Part shown: in pieces, positions 19,012-28,191 of the stretch
Layout: each line of letters starts with the position of its first letter
Numbering within the stretch: the first letter of the stretch is position 1
Assembly: GCA_038874355.1 (NCBI GenBank)
Contig: JAVZCO010000001.1
Location: forward strand, 20,913 to 84,912
DNA: 64,000 nt
Direction of reading: 5' to 3'
From: Candidatus Pacearchaeota archaeon
Lineage (GTDB): Archaea > Nanobdellota > Nanobdellia > Pacearchaeales > GW2011-AR1
Notes under the pieces: generated by a model
Databases searched by the model: none
What the model was told of the DNA's origin: nothing
What the model saw: the letters and a program-made list of their open reading frames with translations, nothing else
Made by a program: the position numbers and the translations under genes

Positions 19012-19613
19012 AAAAAGAAAAAAAAATAAAAATTTTAGCAGCGGGTGATATTCATGGAGGTTCTAAATTAGTAAAAAAACTGGCAGAAAAAGCAAAAAAA
19101 GAAGATGTCGATTTAATTATACTTACTGGTGATATTTTAGGTTTTATAGAAACAAAAAATATAATAAAACCTTTAAAAGATACTAATAAAAAAATTTTAT
19201 TGATTCATGGAAATCATGAAGATATTGCAACAATAGATTTTTTATCAAATTTTTATAATGTAAAAAACTTACATGGTTATGCTTTAAAATATAAAAATGT
19301 TGGAATAATTGGTGCTGGTGGTGCAGTAAATTTCAATACAACCGAAAAAGAATTATTTGAGACTTTAAAAAAAGCTAATAAGTATATTCAAAACTCAAAG
19401 AAAAAAATAATTGTAACCCACATGCATCCTGCCGGAAGTAAATCGGAATTTTCTGGATTCACTGGCAGTAAAGCAATAAGAAAAGCTATTGAAAAATTTC
19501 AACCAGATATATTAATTCATTCCCATATTCATGAAGCTGAGGGAATAGAAGGAAAAATAGGAAAAACTAAAATTATAAATGTTGGAAGAAAAGGAAAAAT
19601 TATAGAAATATAA
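19008..19613 (+). CDS. Calcineurin-like metallophosphoesterase
   Basis: 201 residues carrying the metallophosphoesterase motifs in order: GDIHGG, LTGDILG, IHGNHED, VTHMHPAG and HSHIHEAEG. It most resembles the small archaeal YfcE/MJ0936-like group, which hydrolyses phosphodiesters. It is coupled to the upstream Nudix gene and followed 10 bases later by topA. Its biological substrate is unknown. Confidence 0.92.
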   Translation: MKKEKKIKILAAGDIHGGSKLVKKLAEKAKKEDVDLIILTGDILGFIETKNIIKPLKDTNKKILLIHGNHEDIATIDFLSNFYNVKNLHGYALKYKNVGIIGAGGAVNFNTTEKELFETLKKANKYIQNSKKKIIVTHMHPAGSKSEFSGFTGSKAIRKAIEKFQPDILIHSHIHEAEGIEGKIGKTKIINVGRKGKIIEI

Positions 19614-19623
19614 AAATTATCAA

Positions 19624-21801
19624 ATGGAAAATAAAATTATAAGGAAACAAAAAAATTCTGAAGTAATACCAATAGATGTTTCTAATGTAAAACGTACAGT
19701 TGAAATTCCTATAAAAAAAATAAATATCGAAAAAGTTGAAAATTCCGAAAATAAAACTGCTGATGAAAAAAAAGAAGAAATAAAAAAAGATTATTATTTA
19801 ATAATTACAGAAAAACCACAAGCTGCTCTAAAAATAGCTCTAGCCTTAGGAAAAGGAAAACAAAAAAAATTAAATTTTTTAGGAATCCCTTATTATGAAT
19901 TGGTATATGACAATAAATTAATATTAGTTGCATCTGCAGCTGGTCATCTTTTTACTCTGGATCAAGAAAGAAAAGATTCTTCCTATCCAATTTTCGATAT
20001 AAATTGGGTTCCTTCTTTTAAAAAAGAAAATGGCAAATGGACAAAAAATTATTATCAAACTCTAGCAAAATTATGTAAAAACGCTAAAGAAATAATAATC
20101 GCTACAGATTATGATATTGAAGGGGAAGTTATAGGATTAAACATAATAAGGGGGATAGCAAGAAGAGGAGACGCAAAAAGAATGAAATTTTCTACTCTAA
20201 CTTCAGAAGAGTTAGAAGAATCTTACAATAAAATGATGAATACTATTGATTGGCCGCAAGCTATTGCAGGAGAAACTCGTCATTTTTTAGACTGGTATTA
20301 TGGAATAAATTTATCAAGAGCTTTAATGAGTTCTATAAAAGCTGTTGGAAAATTTAAAATTATGTCTATAGGTAGAGTTCAAGGACCGGCTTTAAATTTG
20401 ATAGTTGAAAGAGAAAAAGAGATAAGAAATTTTAATCCAACTCCTTATTGGCAAGTATACCTAGTAATAAATGAAGATAAAGAAAAGATAGAATTAAAAT
20501 TAAATAAAAATATAACAAAAGAATCAGAACTTACTCTTTTTAAACATTTAAAAGGAAAAATAGTAAAAGTTAAAACAGAGGTAAAAGAACAAAAATTAAA
20601 ACCTTTACCACCTTTTGATTTAACTTCCTTACAATTAGAAGCATACAAATTTTATGGGATAAATCCTAATGTTACTTTACAAATAGCACAAAACTTATAT
20701 TTAAATGGTTTTATTTCTTATCCTAGAACTTCATCACAAAAAATCCCACCTTCTATAAAACCTAAAAAGATAATTGAAAAACTTTCTTCTATTTATAAAG
20801 AAACTATTTTATGTAATAGAGAAAAACCAATTGAAGGCAAGAAATCTGATCCTGCTCATCCTTCTATCTATCCAACCGGAGAGATTCCGCAAAATCTCTC
20901 TTCTGAAGAGAGAAAAATTTATGATCTGATAGTTAGAAGATTTTTATCCTGCTTTGCTTCAGACGCTTTAATAGAAAATAAAATAATAACAGCAATAATA
21001 GATAATTCAAAATTTTTGAAAAAAGGAGTAGAGATAAAAGAAAAAGGATGGTTAAATATATATAAATCAAGAATAAGCGAAAAAGAAATTCCTACGATAA
21101 ATGGAGAATATAAAATTATAGATAGTAGAATAGAAGAAAAAATGACCAATCCTCCTAATAGGTATACTCCAGCTTCAATTATAGCGGAATTAGAAAAAAG
21201 AAATTTAGGAACAAAAGCGACTCGCGCATTAATAATTCAAACCTTATATGATAGAGGTTATATAAAAGGTCAAAATATAGAAGCAACAGAACTTGGAATT
21301 TCTTTAATTGAAACTTTAAAAAAATATTCTCCTATAATAATTGATGAAAAACTAACAAGAAAATTTGAAAAGGAAATAGAAAATATTTTAGAAAGTAAAA
21401 AAAATCTAAAGGAAAAACAAAAAAAAATAATAGAAGAAGCAAAAGAAGTAATAAAATCGATAGCGAATCAATTTAAAGAAAAAGAGAAAGAGATTGGACA
21501 AGAATTAAATGAAGCAGAAAGAAAAAGAAATGAAAAAGAAAAATTGGAAAATGAAATAATAGATTGTAAAAATTGTGGAAAGGGAAAATTAAGATTATTA
21601 TACAATAAAAAATCAAAAAGATATTTTGTTGCTTGTAGCAATTATCCGGAATGCAAAATAACATTTACTCTTCCTAAAGGTTTAATAAAAAAGTCTCAAA
21701 ATTTATGTGAAAAATGCAATTTACCTAAATTAATATTAATAAAGAAAAGAAAAAAACCTTGGGAATTTTGTTTTAACCCTCAATGCAAAAAAGAATCTTA
21801 A
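19624..21801 (+). CDS. topA: DNA topoisomerase IA
   Basis: Relaxes negative supercoils by cutting one strand through a 5'-phosphotyrosine. In 725 residues an unusual charged extension of about 55 residues comes before the Toprim domain (YYLIITEKPQAALKIALALG, about 57-76, and the acidic DYDIEGE). The catalytic Tyr is Y366 in FISYPRTSS. The C-terminus carries two zinc ribbons, CKNCG...CSNYPEC (about 647-675) and CEKC...CFNPQC (about 698-722). It is the last gene of the Nudix-phosphoesterase-topA group and overlaps the radB end by 4 bases. Confidence 0.96.
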   Translation: MENKIIRKQKNSEVIPIDVSNVKRTVEIPIKKINIEKVENSENKTADEKKEEIKKDYYLIITEKPQAALKIALALGKGKQKKLNFLGIPYYELVYDNKLILVASAAGHLFTLDQERKDSSYPIFDINWVPSFKKENGKWTKNYYQTLAKLCKNAKEIIIATDYDIEGEVIGLNIIRGIARRGDAKRMKFSTLTSEELEESYNKMMNTIDWPQAIAGETRHFLDWYYGINLSRALMSSIKAVGKFKIMSIGRVQGPALNLIVEREKEIRNFNPTPYWQVYLVINEDKEKIELKLNKNITKESELTLFKHLKGKIVKVKTEVKEQKLKPLPPFDLTSLQLEAYKFYGINPNVTLQIAQNLYLNGFISYPRTSSQKIPPSIKPKKIIEKLSSIYKETILCNREKPIEGKKSDPAHPSIYPTGEIPQNLSSEERKIYDLIVRRFLSCFASDALIENKIITAIIDNSKFLKKGVEIKEKGWLNIYKSRISEKEIPTINGEYKIIDSRIEEKMTNPPNRYTPASIIAELEKRNLGTKATRALIIQTLYDRGYIKGQNIEATELGISLIETLKKYSPIIIDEKLTRKFEKEIENILESKKNLKEKQKKIIEEAKEVIKSIANQFKEKEKEIGQELNEAERKRNEKEKLENEIIDCKNCGKGKLRLLYNKKSKRYFVACSNYPECKITFTLPKGLIKKSQNLCEKCNLPKLILIKKRKKPWEFCFNPQCKKES

Positions 21802-22526
21802 AATAATCCTCTTTTTTTTATTCCACTATCTGTTATAATAAAATTTAATTTTCTCTCTTTCAAATTTCTATGTTTTATTAATTTAGCTATTCTTTTACCA
21901 TTCACATTACTTAACTCTATTAAACATTTACTCCAGTATTTTAAAATATCTCCTCCAACCATTTTTATTTCTGATTTTTTTCCTTTTTTAAAATCTTCTT
22001 CGCTAATAAAATCATGATATACCTGATTTGTTATGATTATAGCTATATTTTTTGTTCTGGCTATTTCTGCAAGTATTTTCATTTGTTTTGCAAGCTCTGC
22101 ATTAATTTCTTGTACATTGTTACTATTCTGTTTTGCTTCTGCAAGATCTAATCTATAAAGCATGGTCATTCCATCAATTATTATCAAAGAAATTTTATTT
22201 TGATTTATTTCTTTTTCTAGTCTATTTATTATTTTAGATTGTTCCTTAAAATCCAGAACATGTAAGAGTAAAATATTTTTTAGAACCTCTTCATAATTAT
22301 CAGGAACAAGTTGTTTTACTCTTTCTATAGAAAATCCTCCTTCAGTATCAATATAAATAACCTTATATCCCTTTTTTGCTTGGCTAACAGCAGCTAAAAT
22401 ACAGAAATTTGTTTTTCCAGTTCCGGCCTCTCCATAAATTGTCGTTATAACTCCTTTTTCATAACCTCCATATAACCATTTATTTAAATCATAACTTCCA
22501 GCAGATATCTTATTTTCTTTGTTCAT
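21798..22526 (-). CDS. radB: RecA-like recombinase paralogue RadB
   Basis: 242 residues, the length of archaeal RadB rather than RadA, as the N-terminal helix-hairpin-helix domain is absent. Walker A is GEAGTGKTN (32-40), the strand-2 Glu is in YIDTEGGF, and Walker B is in SLIIIDGMTMLYRL. RadB assists RadA and binds Holliday-junction nucleases. It converges on topA with a 4-base overlap and stands alone on the minus strand. Confidence 0.95.
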   Translation of the reverse strand: MNKENKISAGSYDLNKWLYGGYEKGVITTIYGEAGTGKTNFCILAAVSQAKKGYKVIYIDTEGGFSIERVKQLVPDNYEEVLKNILLLHVLDFKEQSKIINRLEKEINQNKISLIIIDGMTMLYRLDLAEAKQNSNNVQEINAELAKQMKILAEIARTKNIAIIITNQVYHDFISEEDFKKGKKSEIKMVGGDILKYWSKCLIELSNVNGKRIAKLIKHRNLKERKLNFIITDSGIKKRGLF

Positions 22527-22659
22527 AATTTAAATAAGAAAAAAGAGTTAAAAAGCATTTATATAATAGATTTTATATTATTAATTTAAATAAAAAATTA
22601 CTGAATGAATTACTTAATGTTTCCAGTTTTTTAATTATTTAAAATGATATTTTCATTAT

Positions 22660-23217
22660 TTATTCACTAAAAATTTGTGCTTGAAATTTATAAAGTTCAA
22701 AACCTTTTTGTTGCCACGTTCCTTTTGGCAAACCCGCTTTATCACATAAAGCTTCTAAAAATTCTATCTTGTTTAGGTTTAATTCTTTTGCAACTTGCGG
22801 CAGCAGTAATGCACTTCGTGTTAAATATTTGCACATTAATCCGTCCTTTCCTATAACTATTTCTTTTAAACTATTAACTTTAGTCGGTTTTGTTAGAATA
22901 GATATTTCTATTTTGATTTTATCTAACTCGTCTTTTGTTACAGGTAGAAACCTAGGATCATTAAAAGCTGCTTCTTTTGCAGCTTCATAAACATTTTTAT
23001 AGAGATAATTTGTAGCGTAAGGAAAACCTATACATCCTCTTAACTTTCCATTCTTTTTTAACGTTACAAAAATCCCTCTAAATTCCCGAAAAAGTTTATT
23101 TTTTTCTATTTCTAATAGAAGAGTAGGTTTGTTTATATTCAATTCTTCTTCTATTGCTTGTCGTGCTAGTTGTAATAATTTTTTTTGTTCTTCTAAATTG
23201 TATATCTTTTCTTCCAT
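22660..23217 (-). CDS. AMMECR1-domain protein
   Basis: 185 residues of the AMMECR1 family, recognised by LRGCIGFPYA in the middle, the RGIFVTLKKNGKLRG approach, and AAFNDPRFLPVTKDEL. The family is universal in archaea but has no proven enzymatic role; in many archaea it is linked to Memo and a radical-SAM protein. Here it lies 1 base after rpoL on the same strand. Confidence 0.94.
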   Translation of the reverse strand: MEEKIYNLEEQKKLLQLARQAIEEELNINKPTLLLEIEKNKLFREFRGIFVTLKKNGKLRGCIGFPYATNYLYKNVYEAAKEAAFNDPRFLPVTKDELDKIKIEISILTKPTKVNSLKEIVIGKDGLMCKYLTRSALLLPQVAKELNLNKIEFLEALCDKAGLPKGTWQQKGFELYKFQAQIFSE

Positions 23218-23218
23218 C

Positions 23219-23485
23219 TCATTTTATTGATTTTTTAAATTCATCTAATACCTTATCTAAATCTTTTTCTATTTTCTCTTTCGCATCTAATAAAGCTTTT
23301 TTGGCACTTTTATTAGAAGTTTTTATCTTCAAAATAGGATTTTTTGTTGGATGTTCTTTTCTCCATGCAACAAAATCTACATTATCGTCTTTTGCCAAAT
23401 AAACTCTTAGAATTTCCGCAATTGTTGTATTGTCTAATTCCAATTCAATTTCATTTTTTTCTTCCTTTAAATAATTAACTTTCAT
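23219..23485 (-). CDS. rpoL: RNA polymerase subunit L (Rpb11-like)
   Basis: 88 residues matching archaeal RpoL, which pairs with RpoD to start RNA polymerase assembly. The central region DNTTIAEILRVYLAKDDNVDF and HPTKNPILKIKTS fits the conserved core, followed by the long C-terminal helix. It lies 1 base before the AMMECR1 gene. The family member is small but well conserved. Confidence 0.92.
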   Translation of the reverse strand: MKVNYLKEEKNEIELELDNTTIAEILRVYLAKDDNVDFVAWRKEHPTKNPILKIKTSNKSAKKALLDAKEKIEKDLDKVLDEFKKSIK

Positions 23486-23625
23486 CTTAAATTTTAGAGA
23501 ATTAACACATTTTTAAATATAACGATTATTATAAATTTAGTAAATTATCTTCTAAAATATCTACAGGTACTTTTTCATCTTAAATATTTTTATATTATTT
23601 ATAAGATTATTATTTCTGTTCTTCT

Positions 23626-24504
23626 TTAATTGTTGTTTTCAATTTTTTCGTAGGTATTTCTTTTTTTGAATTTCTTTTTTATCCTTGAAAAAAAGCTTTC
23701 TCTCTTTTTTTTCGGTTCTATTTCTTTTGAACTTTCTTCAAGAATTTCTTTTTTTAGATCTAATATCTCCTTATCTTCTTCTTTTTCTTCCTTTTTCTTT
23801 TTTTCTTTTAACTCTTTATTTCTTCTCCAGATTATATCATTAATTTCCTTTAAGCTTAAATCTTTTTCTGATTTCTTTATTAAATCATGCTTTGTTTTTT
23901 CTTTCATTTCTTTTTCTAATGATTCTTCTCTTTTTATACTATTTTCTTTTTCTATTATTTCTTTCATTTTTTTCATTTTTTGTAAATCTCCTATTGTCAA
24001 GTTTTTTATTTTATCTTTATCTAATTTCAAGATATAAGAACCTTTTGGAATTTCTTTCTTTATTTCTATAGTTGGAGAAAAACTAATTTCTTCTTCAGAA
24101 TAACTCCATTCTTCTCTTATCATCAGAGGCTTTTTTTCCATATAGATTTCTTTTTTGCTATCTATTCTTTCTATTTCTTCTTTTTTTTCTCCTGTCCAAT
24201 ATTTTTTTGAGGTTATTTCTTCATAATTTTTAGGTTTTCTTAATTTTTCTAAAGTGATTTCTTTACTAATAAAATTTTCTGCTTTTTTTTCTATTGGTTT
24301 TCCTTGCAATTTAGCCATCCTTACTAATCTCTCATAAACTGTATATGGTTTTTCACTTTCTTTTATTTGATTTTCATTTGGCCTTTTTACAACAGGTAAA
24401 TTTTCTCTTTTAGAACATATATAACAACATTTTATTATCTCTTTTCCATAAATAACATCTAAAAATTCTTCATCTTTTTTTCCACAAAAATAACATTCTT
24501 TCAT
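23626..24504 (-). CDS. Zinc-finger protein with long Lys/Glu-rich tail
   Basis: 292 residues. The N-terminus forms a zinc-binding site (CYFCGKKD, then CCYICSKRENLP), similar to the first finger of archaeal MBF1-like proteins. The helix-turn-helix expected of MBF1 is not evident. The middle has short ordered segments (PYTVYERLVRMAKLQGKP; GDLQKMKKMKEII), and the last third is an extreme Lys/Glu coiled coil. I treat it as an unknown, possibly nucleic-acid-binding protein. It stands apart from rpoL by 140 bases. Confidence 0.7.
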   Translation of the reverse strand: MKECYFCGKKDEEFLDVIYGKEIIKCCYICSKRENLPVVKRPNENQIKESEKPYTVYERLVRMAKLQGKPIEKKAENFISKEITLEKLRKPKNYEEITSKKYWTGEKKEEIERIDSKKEIYMEKKPLMIREEWSYSEEEISFSPTIEIKKEIPKGSYILKLDKDKIKNLTIGDLQKMKKMKEIIEKENSIKREESLEKEMKEKTKHDLIKKSEKDLSLKEINDIIWRRNKELKEKKKKEEKEEDKEILDLKKEILEESSKEIEPKKKRESFFSRIKKKFKKRNTYEKIENNN

Positions 24505-24552
24505 TTTAAAAAATAATAAATTACATATTTAAATATTATTATTTTTTTATAT

Positions 24553-25239
24553 TTAAAATTTATCCTTTTTCTTTAATTCATTTTGTACTACTTCTTCCAA
24601 TTCTTGTAAATTAATCATCTCAGTTACTTTTATTTTTTCGTTTATAAGTATAGTTGGTAGCTCTGTTATATTATATCTATCGAGCAGAATATCTACACTT
24701 GTTAAATTATTATCACCTGCAATAGGAATTAAGATTATCTTATCACCATATTTTTGTTTTAATTCTTCTAATAGTTTAGAATAAACATTTTGTTTTGCTC
24801 TTTGATCAACAGACGGATTATTATAGTCATATAAATAAACTATGTTTATGTAGCTAGAATTACATTTTTCTTTTATTCTTGCACTATTTAACCAAAATAA
24901 TGTTCTTAAAAAATCAAATTTCCTATGTTCTAATTTAATAATATCTGAAATTTTACTAGATTGTTCATATTTTGAAAGTAATTTTGCATCTTCATATATT
25001 TTATCTAAAAAGAAAATATTTTTTTCTTCATAAAAATTACAGTTATCTATTTCAAAATAGTTAAGTAATTGGGATTGAAGATTTATATCATTCATATTTA
25101 TTTCTGAAATTAAATATAACTTATAAGCAGAAGTATTTCTAATATTTTCTATAGTAAAACCAATAAAAATTCCAATTAAAAAAACCATAATTGCAAATAA
25201 GAAAGCATATAAAAAAACTATTTTTTCATTTTTTACCAT
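24553..25239 (-). CDS. Membrane-anchored thioredoxin-fold-like protein without CXXC
   Basis: 228 residues. One N-terminal membrane segment (about 9-28) is followed by an extracytoplasmic domain. The C-terminal part has a thioredoxin-like pattern: strand INIVYLYDYNNPS where the CXXC would be, then a strand (DKIILIPIA), then the cis-Pro region YNITELPTILINEK. There is no CXXC pair, so disulfide exchange is unlikely. It overlaps the glycosyltransferase gene by 7 bases and is translated after it. Function unknown. Confidence 0.7.
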   Translation of the reverse strand: MVKNEKIVFLYAFLFAIMVFLIGIFIGFTIENIRNTSAYKLYLISEINMNDINLQSQLLNYFEIDNCNFYEEKNIFFLDKIYEDAKLLSKYEQSSKISDIIKLEHRKFDFLRTLFWLNSARIKEKCNSSYINIVYLYDYNNPSVDQRAKQNVYSKLLEELKQKYGDKIILIPIAGDNNLTSVDILLDRYNITELPTILINEKIKVTEMINLQELEEVVQNELKKKDKF

Positions 25240-26450
25240 TTTATATCTTTTTTTATTATTTTATAAAATGAAACAAGTAAAACTGTTGGATATATTGATA
25301 GATATAAACATAAGTAGATAAGAAGGTTAAAAAAGCTTTTCTTTATACCAGGATTAATAACCCTTAAACCTATTAGAGTGAAATATAGGCCTAAAAGAAA
25401 AACAATAATTCCAAAAAAGTTTAGAACAGTAACTGTTATGTAAATATCATTCATAGTTAATATAGGTACAGAAGAAACTTTACTTAAATAAGTTATTTTA
25501 TAAATTAATATTAACTTTCTAATCAACAAATAAAAAAAAACACTTAATCCGAACAAACCTAAAAACATAGATATACTAAACAAAGGAATAATAAAATATC
25601 CTAAACTCCCTCTTTTAAGAAGATATCCTTTATATTTAATTAAAGTCTGAATTCCTCCAATATCCCATCTTATTCTTTGTCTCCACCATCTTTTCATATT
25701 ATTTGGGACAATTGTATATGTTCCTGCTGCCAAACACATCTTAATTTTGTATCCATTTTTTATAAGTCTCCAAGTTATTTCTACATCTTCTGTTATATTT
25801 TTTGTGTCAAATCCCCCTACTTTAATTAGAGCAGATTTTCTATACATACTTAAAGCACCTGGAGTTACCCAAATTCCATCTACAAATTCTAATAGCTTTC
25901 TAGAAAATGCTATCATAGCATATTCTGCAGCTTGTAATCTCTCTAATAATTTCTCTTTATTTTTTACTAAAATTCTTCCTGTTACACTTGCCACTTTTTT
26001 ATCATCAAAAAGACCTACCATTTTTCTTATAGCATCTTCACAGATGTAACTATCAGCATCTAATATTAACACTAATTCTCCTTTCGCTATTTTTATTGCT
26101 TGATTTAAAGAATCTGCTTTTCCAGAATTTTTTTTATCTAAAAGTTTAACTAATTTTTCTTTTTTTATAATATTCTCTACTATTTTTTTTGTATTGTCTG
26201 TTGAACCATCGTTAATTACTATAATTTCTTTTATATTATCATAATCGGATTTTAATACATGCTTAAGTGTTTCTTCTATAGAATCTTCTTCATTATAAGC
26301 TGGTATTAAAACAGAAACACTATATCTTTTGTTAGATTTCGGATAAAAAAACATTTTTTCTTTGTTCCTAATATAAAGGATTATAAAAAAAAAGAAAAAA
26401 TATAAAGAGATAAACATATAGGTTAAGTATATTTTTGGTAAAATTTCCAT
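25233..26450 (-). CDS. Family 2 glycosyltransferase (processive type)
   Basis: Membrane glycosyltransferase of the poly-N-acetylglucosamine/hyaluronan-synthase kind. The 405 residues have an N-terminal membrane segment and a GT-A domain with SVLIPAYNEE, VINDGSTDNT, and the metal-binding LILDADSYI. The catalytic ED is in ITEDVEITW, and QRIRW completes the processive QxxRW motif. Three or four C-terminal membrane segments follow. The substrate is probably a UDP-sugar for surface polysaccharide. It lies 4 bases after scpB and overlaps the thioredoxin-like gene. Confidence 0.92.
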   Translation of the reverse strand: MEILPKIYLTYMFISLYFFFFFIILYIRNKEKMFFYPKSNKRYSVSVLIPAYNEEDSIEETLKHVLKSDYDNIKEIIVINDGSTDNTKKIVENIIKKEKLVKLLDKKNSGKADSLNQAIKIAKGELVLILDADSYICEDAIRKMVGLFDDKKVASVTGRILVKNKEKLLERLQAAEYAMIAFSRKLLEFVDGIWVTPGALSMYRKSALIKVGGFDTKNITEDVEITWRLIKNGYKIKMCLAAGTYTIVPNNMKRWWRQRIRWDIGGIQTLIKYKGYLLKRGSLGYFIIPLFSISMFLGLFGLSVFFYLLIRKLILIYKITYLSKVSSVPILTMNDIYITVTVLNFFGIIVFLLGLYFTLIGLRVINPGIKKSFFNLLIYLCLYLSIYPTVLLVSFYKIIKKDIKW

Positions 26451-26454
26451 TTTA

Positions 26455-27057
26455 TTATTCCTTTTTTATTTCTTTAATTTCTCTAATCTCTCCTTCTCCA
26501 ACATCGTTAGGATTTATTGAAAAATAATTATAAAATTCTTCATTTAAACTTAATTCTAATGTATGGCCTAATTTTTTTGATTTTATTAAATTTAATTGCA
26601 AAAATTTTTTTATATGATCATATGCTTTATTTCCTCTTATTTTTACTACTACACTTTGCTTTATTGGTTGTTTATATGCTATTAAAGCTAAAGTTGCTTG
26701 CTCAGCTTTACTAAATTCAGAACTTCCTGAAACAAGTTTTTCTGTTATTTTTTGGTATTCCTGCTTAACATCCATCTTCCATAAATCATTTCTCTGTAAA
26801 ATAATTATTGCTCTATCCTCTTTTTCATATTCTTCTTTTAATTTCGCCAAAAGAATCTTTAAAAGAATTGGATTAATATTCGTTAACATAACTAATTCTT
26901 GAATACTTAACCATCTGGCTGAAACAAACAAAGCTGCTTCTAATTTCCTTAAATACTCTTTTTCTCTAATTTCATCAATTTCTATTTTTCCTTTTTCAAT
27001 TTCTTTCTTTGCTTCTTCTTTTGTTGATTCTTCTTTTTCTTTTTTCTTTTCTTCCAT
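26455..27057 (-). CDS. scpB: Segregation and condensation protein ScpB
   Basis: Accessory subunit of SMC-ScpAB. The 200 residues have a charged N-terminal extension (about 1-30) and then two winged helices: LRKLEAALFVSARWLSIQEL opens the first, and EFSKAEQATLALIAYKQPIKQ with VVKIRGNKAYDHIKKFLQ is the classic second. It would bridge SMC heads through ScpA. Neither SMC nor ScpA is in the window. It sits in a tight minus-strand run behind prf1. Confidence 0.93.
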   Translation of the reverse strand: MEEKKKEKEESTKEEAKKEIEKGKIEIDEIREKEYLRKLEAALFVSARWLSIQELVMLTNINPILLKILLAKLKEEYEKEDRAIIILQRNDLWKMDVKQEYQKITEKLVSGSSEFSKAEQATLALIAYKQPIKQSVVVKIRGNKAYDHIKKFLQLNLIKSKKLGHTLELSLNEEFYNYFSINPNDVGEGEIREIKEIKKE

Positions 27058-27068
27058 TTTTATTATTT

Positions 27069-28157
27069 TTATTGTATATCGAATCTTAAAATAGCTCCAT
27101 AACCTTTAGTTAGATTATAAAATTGTTCTCCTTCTTCTGTTTCTGTTGATATTATTTCAATTTTAGCGGATATAGATTCTGCTTTTTTTTGCATTTCTAT
27201 TATTTCTTCTTTTTTTAATTTTTTACTTAATAGTAAAGTGTCTACAGCTCCATAATTAATTGCTTTATATATATTTTCTTTTCCATAAATAGCTTTTTTT
27301 CCTTTTCCTATCATTTCAAAAAAAGATTCTACCAATTTTTTTTCTTTTGTTATCTCTTGTTCTGCAATAACATCTTTACTTGATTCTACTAATAATTCTA
27401 TTCCATGTTCATCAGCATAACCTAAATCTTTAACAGCAATTATCTTTTCTTTTAAGGAAGTGATTAACTGGCCTTCTTTTAAAAAATCTTCCTTAGTTGG
27501 AATAGGGCCACCGATCATAATTCCTTTTAAATTAGGTATGTTGAGATAAAGCTCTTTCATTGTATCTGCTATTCTTCTAAAAAATTCTTTTGCTAAACCT
27601 TCTGTTATTCTATGAAATCTTTGAGCAGATTGGCCGCCTGCTCTTATCTTACTTGGAACACCAGAGGTTATCTTTCTTAATATTTTTATTTGTTTTCCTT
27701 CTAATAAACCAAAAGTTGCTTCTTTTCTATCTAGAACAACTAAACCATAAACCTCTTTTGCTTCTAACATTTCTTTTAATGGCTGGATAACAAATTCTTT
27801 ATCACACCTATACAATCTTACTTTTAATGGCTGTGGAGGTTCTATAGCCCATAGTTTAATATTATTTTGACCTTCTGTTTCAGAAATATTCCCACAATAA
27901 ATAGCTAATCCATTATCGGGTGTTTTTTTATATAATTTTAATTCTCTTATTATACTTTCTAATGCATCTATAACATTTTTCCTTGTTGTTTTACTTTTTA
28001 TATTATCTGCTGTAGATTTTTCTGCTTCTAATTGATCTGCAACAATATGTATATTTGCTCCTGCTGGTATCAAAACAGAAATAAGTTCTGTATGTCTTCC
28101 TTTAATTTTATTTAATTCTTCTAAGATTGATTCAAGTTCGTATAAAGATATTGACAT
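27069..28157 (-). CDS. prf1: Peptide chain release factor aRF1
   Basis: Recognises all three stop codons and triggers peptide release. NIKS is at 52-55 and the GGQ loop at 174-176 (RAGGQSAQRF); both are intact. At 362 residues it is about 50 shorter than most archaeal aRF1. The C-terminal domain passes from YGAVDTLLLS directly through a short helix to the final strands, so the usual mini-domain insert appears missing. It lies between valS and scpB on the same strand. Confidence 0.96.
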   Translation of the reverse strand: MSISLYELESILEELNKIKGRHTELISVLIPAGANIHIVADQLEAEKSTADNIKSKTTRKNVIDALESIIRELKLYKKTPDNGLAIYCGNISETEGQNNIKLWAIEPPQPLKVRLYRCDKEFVIQPLKEMLEAKEVYGLVVLDRKEATFGLLEGKQIKILRKITSGVPSKIRAGGQSAQRFHRITEGLAKEFFRRIADTMKELYLNIPNLKGIMIGGPIPTKEDFLKEGQLITSLKEKIIAVKDLGYADEHGIELLVESSKDVIAEQEITKEKKLVESFFEMIGKGKKAIYGKENIYKAINYGAVDTLLLSKKLKKEEIIEMQKKAESISAKIEIISTETEEGEQFYNLTKGYGAILRFDIQ

Positions 28158-28191
28158 GTTTTGAAATAGTTAATTATATTTATAAATTTAG

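Noticed and set aside
23666..24037. Serine/phenylalanine-rich open frame opposite the Lys/Glu-rich zinc protein
   Set aside because: It arises because AAA/GAA codons read as TTT/TTC on the other strand; no independent coding evidence.
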